NCBI GenBank assembly: GCA_943789375.1
Contig: CALSTX010000002.1
Span: 218,372-282,371, forward strand
DNA: 64,000 bases
Direction: 5' to 3'
Origin: an uncultured Opitutales bacterium
GTDB taxonomy: Bacteria > Verrucomicrobiota > Verrucomicrobiia > Opitutales > Seribacteraceae
In this document: piece after piece, positions 1-10,200 of the stretch
Position numbering within the stretch: position 1 is the first letter of the stretch
Layout: the number at the start of each line of letters is the position of its first letter
Notes under the pieces: model-generated
What the model was told of the DNA's origin: nothing
Seen by the model: only the letters and a program-made list of their open reading frames with translations
The model's database searches: none
Made by a program: the position numbers and the translations under genes

Positions 1-160
1 TACTTGGGTATTGTGAAACTATCGAGTTTTAGGAAGAGAGAATTGGTAAATTTAACGAAGTGCCCTGCTGTTATGAAACTTGGGCGGAACTAGAAGAATT
101 GTCAGAATCTTAGGATTTTAAACAATACTTAGGTGCTTAAAGATTGTTATCTTTATGGAT

Positions 161-958
161 CTATTTCTCTGGATGAATCAACGGACCTAAGTCATCCTCT
201 TGATTGGTGAACTCTAGGGACTTTTTGGAGTAGTTGTAAAACATTGGGATGCCATCGATATTCTTTATTAGATATAACCATTCACTGGTCTCATGTTTCC
301 ATAAGTAAGGCCAGACTTCCTCTTTGGTCCATAGCCATTCATAGCCCTCCAACCACAACCATAGCCCACCACTAAGATCTGGTTGAGCATGTACCCAATG
401 GAGGGTTTCATGAAAGAGCCAACCGTTGTCGTAGGGCCTGAAACTTCCAAACCAATCAGATGTTCGCCATCCACCTTGGGATTTCTTGACTTCGATGACA
501 ATGGGCTGCTTGTGTTGGTAACCGAATCGGTCCTCGACTACAACTTCCCCCCAATGCTCCCAGGAATCGCCCTCCAGCCAAAAGGGGATAGCCAATTCAT
601 ATAACGTCCGTATGTAGCCATTTTCATCGATCTCAAAGTGGTCAAATATTCCTTCTGCAGGTCTGAACATCAGATCGTCATCTCCCTGCAACTCTTCGTT
701 TTCATAAAGAAACCAAAAGCTAGATCCTTGTGAAACACCATCCAAGGGGACGATTTGGGCTACAATACTGCCTGCAGGCAATCCTTCGGAGATTGAAATT
801 CTGTTGGAGAAAAAACCATATGGATTCGCTTCCCTGTTATAGAGATTCATGATGTCCTTTTCGGATAAAGCCCGATCATACACCCTCATTTCATCGATAG
901 AGCCATTGAAGAATTCATCGTTTCGATTCAAGGAGTTCGAGCCAATTACCAAGGGCAT
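161..958 (-). CDS. C-terminal fragment of giant secreted GH86 protein (gene I, part 4)
   Basis: This is the last piece of giant gene I. It begins inside the final third of a LamG domain (DEFFNGSIDEMRVYDRALS is the classic LamG end), continues with one cadherin-like repeat (SISEGLPAGSIVAQIVP), and finishes in a Trp-rich domain of about 95 residues (GNGW/DNGW, HETLHWVHA, GLWLWLEGYEWLWT, WPYLW, WLYL). The same domain ends gene II and the gene III relic, so it is probably an anchoring or sorting module. The apparent start is artificial: the LamG domain is continuous with the frame ending at 972. Removing one base of the GG pair at 997-998 joins them (reading GKLGSYYTEFNTDGS). The stop is TAG at 161-163. 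Bases 1-160 downstream hold nothing recognisable. Confidence 0.8.
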   Translation of the reverse strand: MPLVIGSNSLNRNDEFFNGSIDEMRVYDRALSEKDIMNLYNREANPYGFFSNRISISEGLPAGSIVAQIVPLDGVSQGSSFWFLYENEELQGDDDLMFRPAEGIFDHFEIDENGYIRTLYELAIPFWLEGDSWEHWGEVVVEDRFGYQHKQPIVIEVKKSQGGWRTSDWFGSFRPYDNGWLFHETLHWVHAQPDLSGGLWLWLEGYEWLWTKEEVWPYLWKHETSEWLYLIKNIDGIPMFYNYSKKSLEFTNQEDDLGPLIHPEK

Positions 959-971
959 GGAGCCATCCGTA

Positions 972-1919
972 TTAAATTCCGTGTAATAAGAACCGAGGCT
1001 TTCCTGTATTCAAATAAACATTCCCATGGTTTCCATCATAGGTCACGACAAGTTGATTCCAGTTATTATACAAATTATTCGACCTAAAAACGAAATCGTT
1101 TCTCTCTCCTATAAGGGCTACTTGGTCTTTTCCTTTTCCATTCATTAAAAGGGAAAATCGTGCATTTCGAGATCTTCCGTTTCCAAAGGTAAACAGATTG
1201 CCAAAATGGCTAGGAGAATTGAACCAAACGGAAACCGTACGAGGAGAGGATCCACTGGGCCAAGGACCATCGGCGACTATCTTGGATGATCCTTGGAAGT
1301 CAAAAGCACTCTCATTCTTTCCGAATCGATCGGTTATAAAACCTGCTCCTCTTCCATAGTGAATTTTTCCTGCATATTCGCTGGTGACTTTGTTAGAAAT
1401 AAATTCCGAGCGAGATAGTTCATCTCCGTTTGTGCCTTCAAAGTCATACCAGGCTAAAAGACCCATATTTTCACGGGATGAATTGTGATTATTGGGATCC
1501 GTTCCCAAAAGAAGTTCTTCTGTATTTGAGTATCCATCTCCATCCGAATCATTGGAAGCCCAGAACCTATATCCTTCAATATTATCACGAATCGAGATAT
1601 AAACAGTCTGAGTACCTTCCATAGCTCCTAAAATAAGATCCGTGTCTGCCGAAGGAGGATAGCCAAAATAATGAACTTTTAATTCAAAGTGGTTCGGATC
1701 ACTTTCAAAATCCAAAGCTTTACTAGTTCGAATATTACCGTCTTGATCGATGTAAAAGAACTCCGAGTCAGTCAGCAAAGATACATCGAGCCAATCTTCA
1801 TACCAATTCGATAGGGCTCCGACAATGGTATTAGCCGGTTGGTTTTCAAGGACATGAAACTCGGGTTCCTGGTCCGTTACGAAGATGTAAAAACTCATCG
1901 GTGTAATCGATTGGTTCAA
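972..1919 (-). CDS. Fragment of giant GH86 protein: cadherin, TSP3-like, LamG (gene I, part 3)
   Basis: Third reading-frame piece of gene I. In order it shows a cadherin-like module (ENQPANTIVGA ... FFYIDQDGNIRTSKALDFESD), a calcium-binding thrombospondin-3-like stretch (NDSDGDGYSNTEELLLGTDP) and most of a LamG/concanavalin domain (LLAWYDFEG to NWNQLVVTYDGNHGNVYLN). The cadherin module closely duplicates the one just upstream in the gene (about 1,980-2,150), including a roughly 75-bp stretch that is nearly identical in DNA. The N-terminal residues before FYIFVTDQEP are out-of-frame read-through. The junction with the preceding piece is an A5 run at 1,889-1,893 (T5 on the coding strand); four bases instead of five restore DEFYIFVTDQEP. 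The 3' junction is near 997. Confidence 0.75.
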   Translation of the reverse strand: MNQSITPMSFYIFVTDQEPEFHVLENQPANTIVGALSNWYEDWLDVSLLTDSEFFYIDQDGNIRTSKALDFESDPNHFELKVHYFGYPPSADTDLILGAMEGTQTVYISIRDNIEGYRFWASNDSDGDGYSNTEELLLGTDPNNHNSSRENMGLLAWYDFEGTNGDELSRSEFISNKVTSEYAGKIHYGRGAGFITDRFGKNESAFDFQGSSKIVADGPWPSGSSPRTVSVWFNSPSHFGNLFTFGNGRSRNARFSLLMNGKGKDQVALIGERNDFVFRSNNLYNNWNQLVVTYDGNHGNVYLNTGKPRFLLHGI

Positions 1920-4900
1920 GAATCAATCCCTCCGGACCATCGGGAGCACCCCAGAAATGAACTTGTAGTTCAAAGTGTTGGGGATCACTTTCAAAATCCA
2001 GAGGCTTATTGGTTCGAATGTTACCGTCTTGATCGATGTAAAAGAACTCATTGTGCTCCTCCGAAAAGAGGGAGACATCCAGCCAGTCGGGTTTGGTTCC
2101 AAACTGGTCTTTGACGGCAGAGCCGACAAGAGTATCAGCAGGGTCATTCTCCGATACTTTGAATTCCTCTACATCTTCGAGTTGAATTGAAAAGGCCTTC
2201 TCAATAGTCGCGTTATATTTATCCTTGGCTTGTATTAGAATATAATAAGAAGAAGCGTTGGATTCGTAGTCCAAAGAAGCTTCTGTTTTCAAGACTCCAT
2301 CCGGGGATACTGTAAAAAGATTGTTATCTCGATCAGTTGGAGCCAGACCTTCCAAGTAGAAAACCTTTCCGGGATAAGAGAAGCCTAGCGGGCCAGAACC
2401 GGATGCGGAGAGAACAGAATTTTGTGCGTTTACGGCTTCTACGATTTTACCAACTGGATCAACTGCATCATCAGCAAAAAATCCTTTCGGAACCCAGATG
2501 GTTAAATCCGTATCCGAATACCATTTGGGTTTCACATAAGACTGCTGAAAGTATCGAATATGAATAGAGTAATTCATGTCGGAATCTGTTTCGAATCTCA
2601 CTCCGCCTGCTTGGAGAACAGCTTTTGCAGAGTTCTCTGTCAGAGAGTAAGTAAGAATATCCCCATCGGGATCGGATGCACTAAATTGACCAACAATTGT
2701 CCCAATTGGTTGGTTTTCTTGGATGGTGTTATTGGAAAGAGCAAAGTCATTTGATCCGTAATTTCTTTGATACACAACCCGAAGAACCACCGAGCCAACT
2801 GCCCCTAGCCCCTCGTCTGGGAAAGAAACCACTACCTTATTTTCATTTTGTACATAGTTGGCAGGCACACGAATAATCTTACAAGTTGCGTAGTCCTGCC
2901 CGTTATCCAATCGGATGGCTACATCTTCGTAAGGGACATTCAGTTCATTACCATTTAAGCTAATGTTAACGGCACGGCCTGTACCACTCTCTTTGGAGAC
3001 TCCTACCCTTAACTCCGCGTACTCAATCAGCTTCAGGTCAGGTACTGAAACCGTAATTTCGCTCGTGCCCTCCACCGGTACCCGAATAGAATCACCGTAG
3101 TGTGGGATTTCATCTATCTCTTGGTCAAATTTCAGGCCTTCGTAACCAAGAACCAACACGATTGATTCTCTACCCTTTATCTGCAGCGCATTTAGGTCAC
3201 CCGCATCTTCCTCCAAGAAATAAGGAGTAAAGTCCAAATTTCTACCAAATCGCCTAGCCGTTTTAGTCGTGGGAGTAGGAATGGAAAGACTAAGGTTGTG
3301 AGTCGTATTGGAAAGATTGTTCAGCAAGACATATACTTTATTTCTATTTGCAAAGCCCTGAATCTGTATATCTGGGTCAGGGGAATGAACTGAGATTCTT
3401 TCCCCACTGACATCTCTCATCAACTTGTAAAAGTAAATTTGCTTGGTTTCCACCCAATCATTTTTATCAGTAAAATTTCTCGGCACATATAGTGTGGCAT
3501 AGTAGTGAGGATCCCAGTCCATACTATCCATCAGGATGAATGGAGTCGCCTTTTTAACTACATGGGGATGATCCATAAAAACCATGGTGTTGGCAATCAC
3601 ACCGCTGACCATATTGAAGTCAATAATGCTTCTCTTTTTCATTTCCCACTCAAATCCCTCACCTGGAAAGTGCTTATTGGCCAATTCTTCCGCCAGTTCG
3701 ACGGTCCCGTAGGCACCGTGCTCACTCAACACTACATCCACCTCTTTCCCGTATTGGTTTGTGGTGTAGTTGGAAACCAAGTCCAAGACCGACTCCAGAG
3801 GCATACCGCTGGTTATTCTACCAGGGTTGGAAGGGTCATCACCCCCATCGAAACCACCATTACCCCTACGTAAAAAGTCGTATGCGTGGAAGGAGTAAAA
3901 ATCCAGCTCGGCATTGGTACCATCAATAAATGACTTCAATCCATCAAAGGCACCGTATTGGCTGTTATAATAATACGCGACGGACAAACACGGCCCACCC
4001 ACAGCCACATTCAGACCCATTGCCTGAACTGCCTGATGTGTCTTGGTATGCCACTGCTGGAAAAGTGGTTGATTCCAAAATGACCAATGAGGTTCATTTA
4101 CCGGCTCATAGTAGGCGGGGCGGTCAAAATCATTATATTTCCACTTAAGGGTATTTACGGATAGTTCCGCAGCCGCATCAATATTTGTAGGATAGTAATC
4201 ATCTTCACCCGAATAATCGGTAAAACTCTTACCCATAAATTCGGGAAACGCACTCTTGTGCCCATGAGCAGCAATATCCAACCGTCCGCCGAAATCGATT
4301 TTGAATGCTTCGCCCGGCTCCTCTGGCACTCCTTTGTCCTTAAGTACCTGTTTTAAGTATTCAATATCTGCAAATCCGGGCCGAGCTGTGTCTTCGCGAA
4401 CTGCGTTGTCCCAACGAATCAACGGTTCAACAACTCCAAGTCTTCTTCCTGGAGTAATACCCAATTCCTTAACCAGGTAATCATACCTTTCCTGAGACTT
4501 CACTCTTTGGTCAAATTTTGTGCCAGCATCGCAAATACTAAAGTAAGCTTCCCTCCTTAGTTCACTTATTCCTCTGATTTGCCTTATGGTTTTAGGAACA
4601 ACCGTAATGTTTACAGGCATTGAGGCAACTGCTGGAACTAAATAGACAATAATCGTTTTTTCAATAAACCTGCCTTTGTCATCCGTAGCACGCACCCGGA
4701 TGCTTTGTCTTAGTTGATCCGTTTCGTAGTCTAAGACATCATTAGTTTTCAAAATCCCTGATTCATCTAATTGGAAAAATGGATTTTCAGAGTCTCCTGC
4801 TTCACTGACCAAACTGTAAGTCAAATTTTCTCCATCCAGATCGTTGGACTCAAACTGAGTGACAACTGTTCCGATTTCCGCGCCACTGGAAACGATCAAA

Positions 4901-6723
4901 CGGTCTTGGGAGTCCAGAATATTCTTGGACGGAGAAACTTTTCGTAGAGCCAGACGAAATCCCACAAAATAGTTCCTGTCACCTTGGTTCGTGGCGTAGG
5001 TTCCCCTTCTGGCGGCCCTTAAGGTATCCGAATACCAGTCACCCCCACGCACATAGTGCTCTGAGTCGATGTCTTCAAAGTCCGGGTCAGTTATGTCACC
5101 ATCTGGATAAACGCCGTACCAACCCATTACCCATTCAGAAACATTCCCATGCATATCAAATAAGCCCCATGGATTGGGAGCATAATTGCCAACGGTTCTG
5201 ATTCTAAAATCAATCCCTGTATCCCATTCACCGTCCCAATTATAATTTGCCCGACTCGGATTTAATTCATTTCCCCATGAGTAAGCGGTATTTGTTCCAG
5301 CCCGGCATGCGAATTCCCACTCAGATTCGGAGGGAAGGGTAAATTCCCAGCCTGCTGAGACTAGATCAAGATGACTATTATTTAAGTACCTTAGGAAAAC
5401 CTGAACATCTTGGTAGGAGACTCGTACGATGGGCTTTTCGGGGTCTTTAAACGCTGAACTAACCGGGTTAGCATCCAGTCCATCGGTGTTACCTTTTATG
5501 ACTGCCTCGTACTGAGCCTGAGTAACTTCAAACTTTCCTAAGAAAAAGCCTTTTGAGAGGGTTACATTGTGTTCGGGTTCATTGTGATGACCTGAAACTT
5601 CATCCCTTCTCCCTTCTTCCGTTTCTGGACTACCCATGGTAAAGGTACCCGGGTCCACCCAGACCATTTCCAATCTGACGGAGGAGTTGAGTTCAACAAT
5701 GTAATTTTCTCGGGATGGTTCGTAAACATCTTCAACCATTATACGAATCGTCTGTTGGTCATATAATCCACCAGAGTCGGTTGCCCGCAAAGACACCTCG
5801 TAGTTATTGTTCTGGTCATCGTCCAGGGGGTTCTCGTAGTCAGCACTAAGAAAGGTCAGTTCCCCGTTAGCAGCATTTATAGTAAACTTGGCTGCATCCG
5901 CACCGCCGGTTATCGACCAAGCGAGCGTATCCCCATCGGGGTCTATGGCGTGGTGGTTACGGTTGCCTTCGGCATCCGTCTTTACGATCCAGAAATCGCG
6001 GTCTCCCCGTCTTACTTCACTTTTGTCATACCCAATGCTTGACCAAGAATCACCGCCAACAAGATATCCACCATCAGATGTGGCGAGTATGCTTTCTCCC
6101 CAGTCATCCCAGGTGCCTCCCAAATTCTTGTCCCATAGTATACTTCCACGATCGTCGATTTTAAGTACCCAGTAATCTGAATTACCGTGACTTGCTTCGC
6201 TACGGTCCCCACTAGCACCTTGCCCCCACGCCCGACCGACTAATACAAAGTTGCCATCATTCGTTGCTATAGCCGCGGTATTCCATTCATCTCCATTAGA
6301 GCTAAAAGTTTTATCCCACAGCTTTGTTCCATTTTCATCAATTCGTACAGACCAGTAACTATAATACCCCCCACTGGTTTCGCTCTTGTCCCCAGTTGCG
6401 TTCGACTCGGAACTACCAGTAAGCAGAAAACCACCATCTTTTGCCGGAAGAAGTTTTGGGTGCCATTCATCTCCGCTTCCCCCAAAAGTTCTGTCCCATA
6501 TTTTACTTCCATTAGCATCGGTCTTAATAATCCAGAAATCAGATTTACCTCTTGAATTCTCGCTCTTATCTCCTGATAGGTCAGACAGCGAATATCCACC
6601 CAATAAATAACCTCCATCCGGAGTCGCTAAGATTTGTTTCAGGTTCATCCGCACCGCTTCCTCCAAAACGTTTGTCCCAAAGTTTGCTTCCATTGGCATC
6701 GGTTTTAACGATCCAAAAATCAC
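1846..6723 (-). CDS. Central fragment of giant secreted GH86 agarase/porphyranase-like protein (gene I, part 2)
   Basis: This piece contains the last four blades of propeller 2, a cadherin module and the second FGE-like domain (about 4,940-5,682; WVDPGTFTMGSPE, EVTQAQYEAV, WGLFDMHGNVSEW, RGGDWYSD, GFRLAL). Then come a cadherin module, the GH86-like catalytic domain (separate entry), a beta-sandwich, and cadherin modules. The FGE-like domain has no cysteines at the usual catalytic positions after RGG. The annotated Met start is an artefact: a G5 run (C5 at 6,727-6,731) and an extra C (GG at 6,642-6,643) displace the frame twice, and repair gives a continuous propeller repeat joined to the upstream piece. 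The frame leaves the true one at 1,889-1,893, so the last 15 or so residues are spurious. Likely secreted and acting on red-algal galactan. Confidence 0.85.
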   Translation of the reverse strand: MIFGSLKPMPMEANFGTNVLEEAVRMNLKQILATPDGGYLLGGYSLSDLSGDKSENSRGKSDFWIIKTDANGSKIWDRTFGGSGDEWHPKLLPAKDGGFLLTGSSESNATGDKSETSGGYYSYWSVRIDENGTKLWDKTFSSNGDEWNTAAIATNDGNFVLVGRAWGQGASGDRSEASHGNSDYWVLKIDDRGSILWDKNLGGTWDDWGESILATSDGGYLVGGDSWSSIGYDKSEVRRGDRDFWIVKTDAEGNRNHHAIDPDGDTLAWSITGGADAAKFTINAANGELTFLSADYENPLDDDQNNNYEVSLRATDSGGLYDQQTIRIMVEDVYEPSRENYIVELNSSVRLEMVWVDPGTFTMGSPETEEGRRDEVSGHHNEPEHNVTLSKGFFLGKFEVTQAQYEAVIKGNTDGLDANPVSSAFKDPEKPIVRVSYQDVQVFLRYLNNSHLDLVSAGWEFTLPSESEWEFACRAGTNTAYSWGNELNPSRANYNWDGEWDTGIDFRIRTVGNYAPNPWGLFDMHGNVSEWVMGWYGVYPDGDITDPDFEDIDSEHYVRGGDWYSDTLRAARRGTYATNQGDRNYFVGFRLALRKVSPSKNILDSQDRLIVSSGAEIGTVVTQFESNDLDGENLTYSLVSEAGDSENPFFQLDESGILKTNDVLDYETDQLRQSIRVRATDDKGRFIEKTIIVYLVPAVASMPVNITVVPKTIRQIRGISELRREAYFSICDAGTKFDQRVKSQERYDYLVKELGITPGRRLGVVEPLIRWDNAVREDTARPGFADIEYLKQVLKDKGVPEEPGEAFKIDFGGRLDIAAHGHKSAFPEFMGKSFTDYSGEDDYYPTNIDAAAELSVNTLKWKYNDFDRPAYYEPVNEPHWSFWNQPLFQQWHTKTHQAVQAMGLNVAVGGPCLSVAYYYNSQYGAFDGLKSFIDGTNAELDFYSFHAYDFLRRGNGGFDGGDDPSNPGRITSGMPLESVLDLVSNYTTNQYGKEVDVVLSEHGAYGTVELAEELANKHFPGEGFEWEMKKRSIIDFNMVSGVIANTMVFMDHPHVVKKATPFILMDSMDWDPHYYATLYVPRNFTDKNDWVETKQIYFYKLMRDVSGERISVHSPDPDIQIQGFANRNKVYVLLNNLSNTTHNLSLSIPTPTTKTARRFGRNLDFTPYFLEEDAGDLNALQIKGRESIVLVLGYEGLKFDQEIDEIPHYGDSIRVPVEGTSEITVSVPDLKLIEYAELRVGVSKESGTGRAVNISLNGNELNVPYEDVAIRLDNGQDYATCKIIRVPANYVQNENKVVVSFPDEGLGAVGSVVLRVVYQRNYGSNDFALSNNTIQENQPIGTIVGQFSASDPDGDILTYSLTENSAKAVLQAGGVRFETDSDMNYSIHIRYFQQSYVKPKWYSDTDLTIWVPKGFFADDAVDPVGKIVEAVNAQNSVLSASGSGPLGFSYPGKVFYLEGLAPTDRDNNLFTVSPDGVLKTEASLDYESNASSYYILIQAKDKYNATIEKAFSIQLEDVEEFKVSENDPADTLVGSAVKDQFGTKPDWLDVSLFSEEHNEFFYIDQDGNIRTNKPLDFESDPQHFELQVHFWGAPDGPEGLILEPIDYTDEFLHLRNGPGTRVSCP
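3130..4610 (-). other. GH86-type beta-agarase/porphyranase catalytic domain in gene I
   Basis: The domain reads like glycoside hydrolase family 86, a clan GH-A TIM-barrel family acting on agarose and porphyran. It opens with EAYFSICDAGTKFDQRVK and RYDYLVKELGI, continues with PGFADIEYLKQ, then YYEPVNEPHWSFW, LDFYSFHAYDFLRRG and VVLSEHGAYG. In clan GH-A the acid/base is the Glu of the NEP motif, here codon 4,093-4,095, and the nucleophile is the Glu after beta-strand 7, here in LSEHG at codon 3,721-3,723. Both are present, so the domain looks catalytically competent. A C-terminal beta-sandwich (ELRVGVSKE ... NKVVVSFPDEG, about 2,780-3,080) follows, as in other GH86 enzymes. Family assignment is by motif recognition only; the alternative is another clan GH-A family. 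Confidence 0.75.
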
Positions 6724-7225
6724 TCACCCCCTCTGCTTGTTTGACTCAGATCCCCGTCAGACCATGTGGAAGATGTTCCACCCAGTAAATATCCACCATC
6801 TGATGTATGAATAGCATCCGTGCAATATTCGAAGTGACTACCACCGTATGCTTTGTCCCATAATATACTCCCGTTTATATCGATTCGAACTACCCAGAAA
6901 TCCTGATTACCCTTGTTCTGTGCAGTTCTGTCTCCCCCTGCTGGTGAGGTGGATCCTCCAAAAATGAGATAACCTTTTTCTGCAACTTCAATTGCACCGT
7001 TGCATCGATCTTCCCCACTTCCTCCGAAAGTGCGATCCCATACCTTGTTGCCATGGGCGTCCAGTTTTACAACCCAGTAATCTTTGCCTCCACGGCTATT
7101 TTGAGATTTGTCTGTTGAGGCATTGGATTCGGAGTATCCAGATAGTAAATAGCCACCATCAGATGTCTTGATGGTATCTGTTAGTCTATCTTCACCATTC
7201 CCGCCAAAAGTGCGGTCCCAGGTTG
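5955..7225 (-). repeat. Second seven-repeat beta-propeller of gene I
   Basis: Seven copies of a roughly 60-residue unit can be laid out: WDRTFGG.G.D...I.T.DGGYLLSG.S.S...DKSQ.SRG..DYWVVK.DA.GN. The third and fourth copies become complete only when the two frame breaks at 6,727-6,731 and 6,642-6,643 are repaired. Exactly seven units fits a seven-bladed propeller. Such repeats are common in secreted Bacteroidota and Verrucomicrobiota proteins and have no assigned ligand. Confidence 0.75.
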
Positions 7226-10200
7226 GGAAGATGGAGGTAGTGGTGGTGCTTTCCGATAGGGTGATGGTATCGCTTCCCACTAAAGTAGGTGCCTCATTGA
7301 CATCAGTCAGGGTAATCTCAATGTTTTGATCGGAAAACAGCCCATAGCTATCGCTTGCCCGAACAACGACTTCAAAAATATTATCCCCATTGGCATCCTG
7401 CAACCTTTCAAAGTCGGGTGAGGTCTTAAAGGATAGCTCGCCGGAAGAGGCATTGATTTCCAAAAGCGAGGCATCGGCTCCCGCGTTGATGGAAAATGTA
7501 ATTTGATCACCGAGAGGGTTTGTATCGGTGGCGAATATATAGCCAATGGTCGTTTTGTTTTCCTGAATGGAAAAGGTTGCGTTTTTATCATGAAAGCTGG
7601 GTGCATGGTTTGCATTCAGTAATGCAAGCCGGAAGCCGATGCCGCTGTATGTCGCATTTGTTTCATATGCATGGCGACGAGCAGACCGAACATAAGGAGA
7701 GGGAGAAGCATATGATCCGCCTCTCACTATTTTCTCGGAACCCATGTCCGGACCCTTGGGGTCGGTTACATTATTTTCCGGATAGCTGGCTTTCCAATCG
7801 TTTGTCCATTCCCAGACATTCCCATGCATGTCAAAAAATCCCCAGGGGTTTGCATTGTATTGACCTACATTCTGCGTTTGATTGTCGTCATTTGTATTCA
7901 TCCAATTGGCATCACTGTCCGAAATTGTATTACCCCACGAATAGGATGTGATGGTTCCCGCACGGCAGGCGTATTCCCACTGGGCCTCGGTAGGGAGGAT
8001 ATACTCCCATCCGGCAGGAATATTTTCCGCCTCTTGTTCATTTAAAAACTCGAGGAATGACTGGATATCATTCCAGGATATTTTTTCCACTGGACGATTG
8101 GGGTTACCAGACCATCTGGATGGAGTGGCATTTGCATCGGAATGACTTTTCATAACCGCCTCGTATTGTGCCTGGGTAACCTCGTACTTGCCCAAGTAGA
8201 ATCCCTTGGTCAGAGTGACATTGTGTTCCGTCTCATCCGAGCTTCTTCCTGGTTCACTGGTTGGACTACCCATCGTGAATGTGCCCGGTTCCACCCAGAT
8301 CATTTCGAGGTCCTTGGCAGAATCGACAAAATGATTCGAGCTCGTTGTCTGATATAGTAATTCTACTTCGCGCTTAGACAAAGCACGGTGATATACCCGA
8401 ACATCATCGACCGAACCGGTGAGATGCTGCGTGCTGTCCCATCCTCCGGCAACCGAGTCCTGATCCGGCCCGATCCATAGCCCATTTTCCGCAACATCCA
8501 ATGATGTATTTGGCTGATTTACTTCCATGTAAGGCTTACCGTCCACAAAGATATGGGATTCATAGGACTCACGCACCAGGGTAATCATTCGCCAGTGATC
8601 TACCCAGTTGCTCCTATTTTCCACATCCCCCTTCACAATAGCAGAACCGGAATCCCAAAGTTCCAACTTTTCGGATTTGCCCATCTCAAGGAGTAATAGA
8701 TTGCCCGCGTATGAAATGGTATTTGCCGCACTTATGAAGCCGGCGTACGGTTCACTGGCATCCGTTGATTTATACCAGAGATTATAAGTGAATTGCACTC
8801 TGTCGTGGAGCAGGGAGTAGGGGATTTTTACGCGGTCATCGGTGCCGTCAAAACTCAGGGCTTTATCCGGTTCACCCATCCTGTCAGTTCCGGGCACAGG
8901 ACCGTAGAGCGTGCCATCATTTCCATTGCCGGACATATCGGAGGCATTTCCATCAAACGGATACCAGGCAACCAATCCAGAATGCAGGAACTCATCCCCA
9001 TTGGCTTCATTAAACGGGTACTCAATTGCCACTCGGACAACCTGCTCTGCATGTAAACCACTTGAATCCGTTGCCCGGATGGTTACCTCATAGGTATTAT
9101 TCTGGTCAGCATCCCGTGGGTTCGCATAATCCGCACCCGCAAAAGAAATTCCCCCATTGCTTGCATTGATCTCAAAATAGCCTGTATCAGCACCACCGGA
9201 AATGGACCAGGTGAGTTCCCCTCCCTCCGGATCATGCAGAGTGTTTACCTTATTCCCATGCTCATCAAGCTTCAGCACCCAGTAGTCGCCTATCCAGCTG
9301 CCTAGACTGTATCGGGGATGGGTTTTATCAAAACCAGCCATTGCATAACTCCAACCGCCTAAGAGAAAACCTCCATCGTTTGTTGGGATTATACTTTTGG
9401 AATCCTCGTATCCTCCTCCCCCGTATCTTCTGTCCCAAATTTTGTTTCCGTACTGATCAATCTTGATCAACCAATAATCGCTATCCGAACCTCCAGTATT
9501 TCTTTGTCCCCCAGATATATCTCCAGTGGCCTGACCGCTAGCACCAGAAGATATTAAAAAACCTTGCCCACCAAGAGGGATAATCCGGCTATTCCAGCCC
9601 ACTCCTTTTTCACCACCATAGCTACGCTCCCAGAGGATAGAACCATTGGCATCTGCCTTGACCACCCAGAGATCACTACTTTCCCCTTTGGCTGTGGATT
9701 GCCGGTCTCCTGTATTTCCAGAGGCGGCATAGGACAGGCCAACCATAATGAAGGAACCATCCTCCTGAACCAAAGCATCATCAAAATAATCATAACTTGC
9801 CCCTCCGTAGGACTTATCCCAAATCATCGATCCATTTTCATGATTTACTTTGATTACCCAATAATCATCTCCTCCTTTTTTAGTTGCTGTCTTGGAATTA
9901 CCGGGATTGCTGGAAGAATACCCAAAAACAAGCCAGTTCCCATCCGATACAACTTCTACCTTAATAGCGAAATCGAAAAAATCGCCACCATAGGTGTGGT
10001 CCCAAATCTTGGTCCCATTCTCATCCACCCGAATCAACCAACTATCGGTATGGCCCAAACTGCCATGGGTCTTATCTCCAGAAATTCCTGATCTCGAGTA
10101 TCCGCTGAGAGCAAAATCTCCATTCTCCAACTCCAGTGCATATAAACATTTGTCCTCGGATCCTCCCCCATATCGCTTGTCCCAGATCTTCGATCCATTT

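Noticed and set aside
4940..8318. Active formylglycine-generating enzyme
   Set aside because: The catalytic cysteines are missing in both domains.
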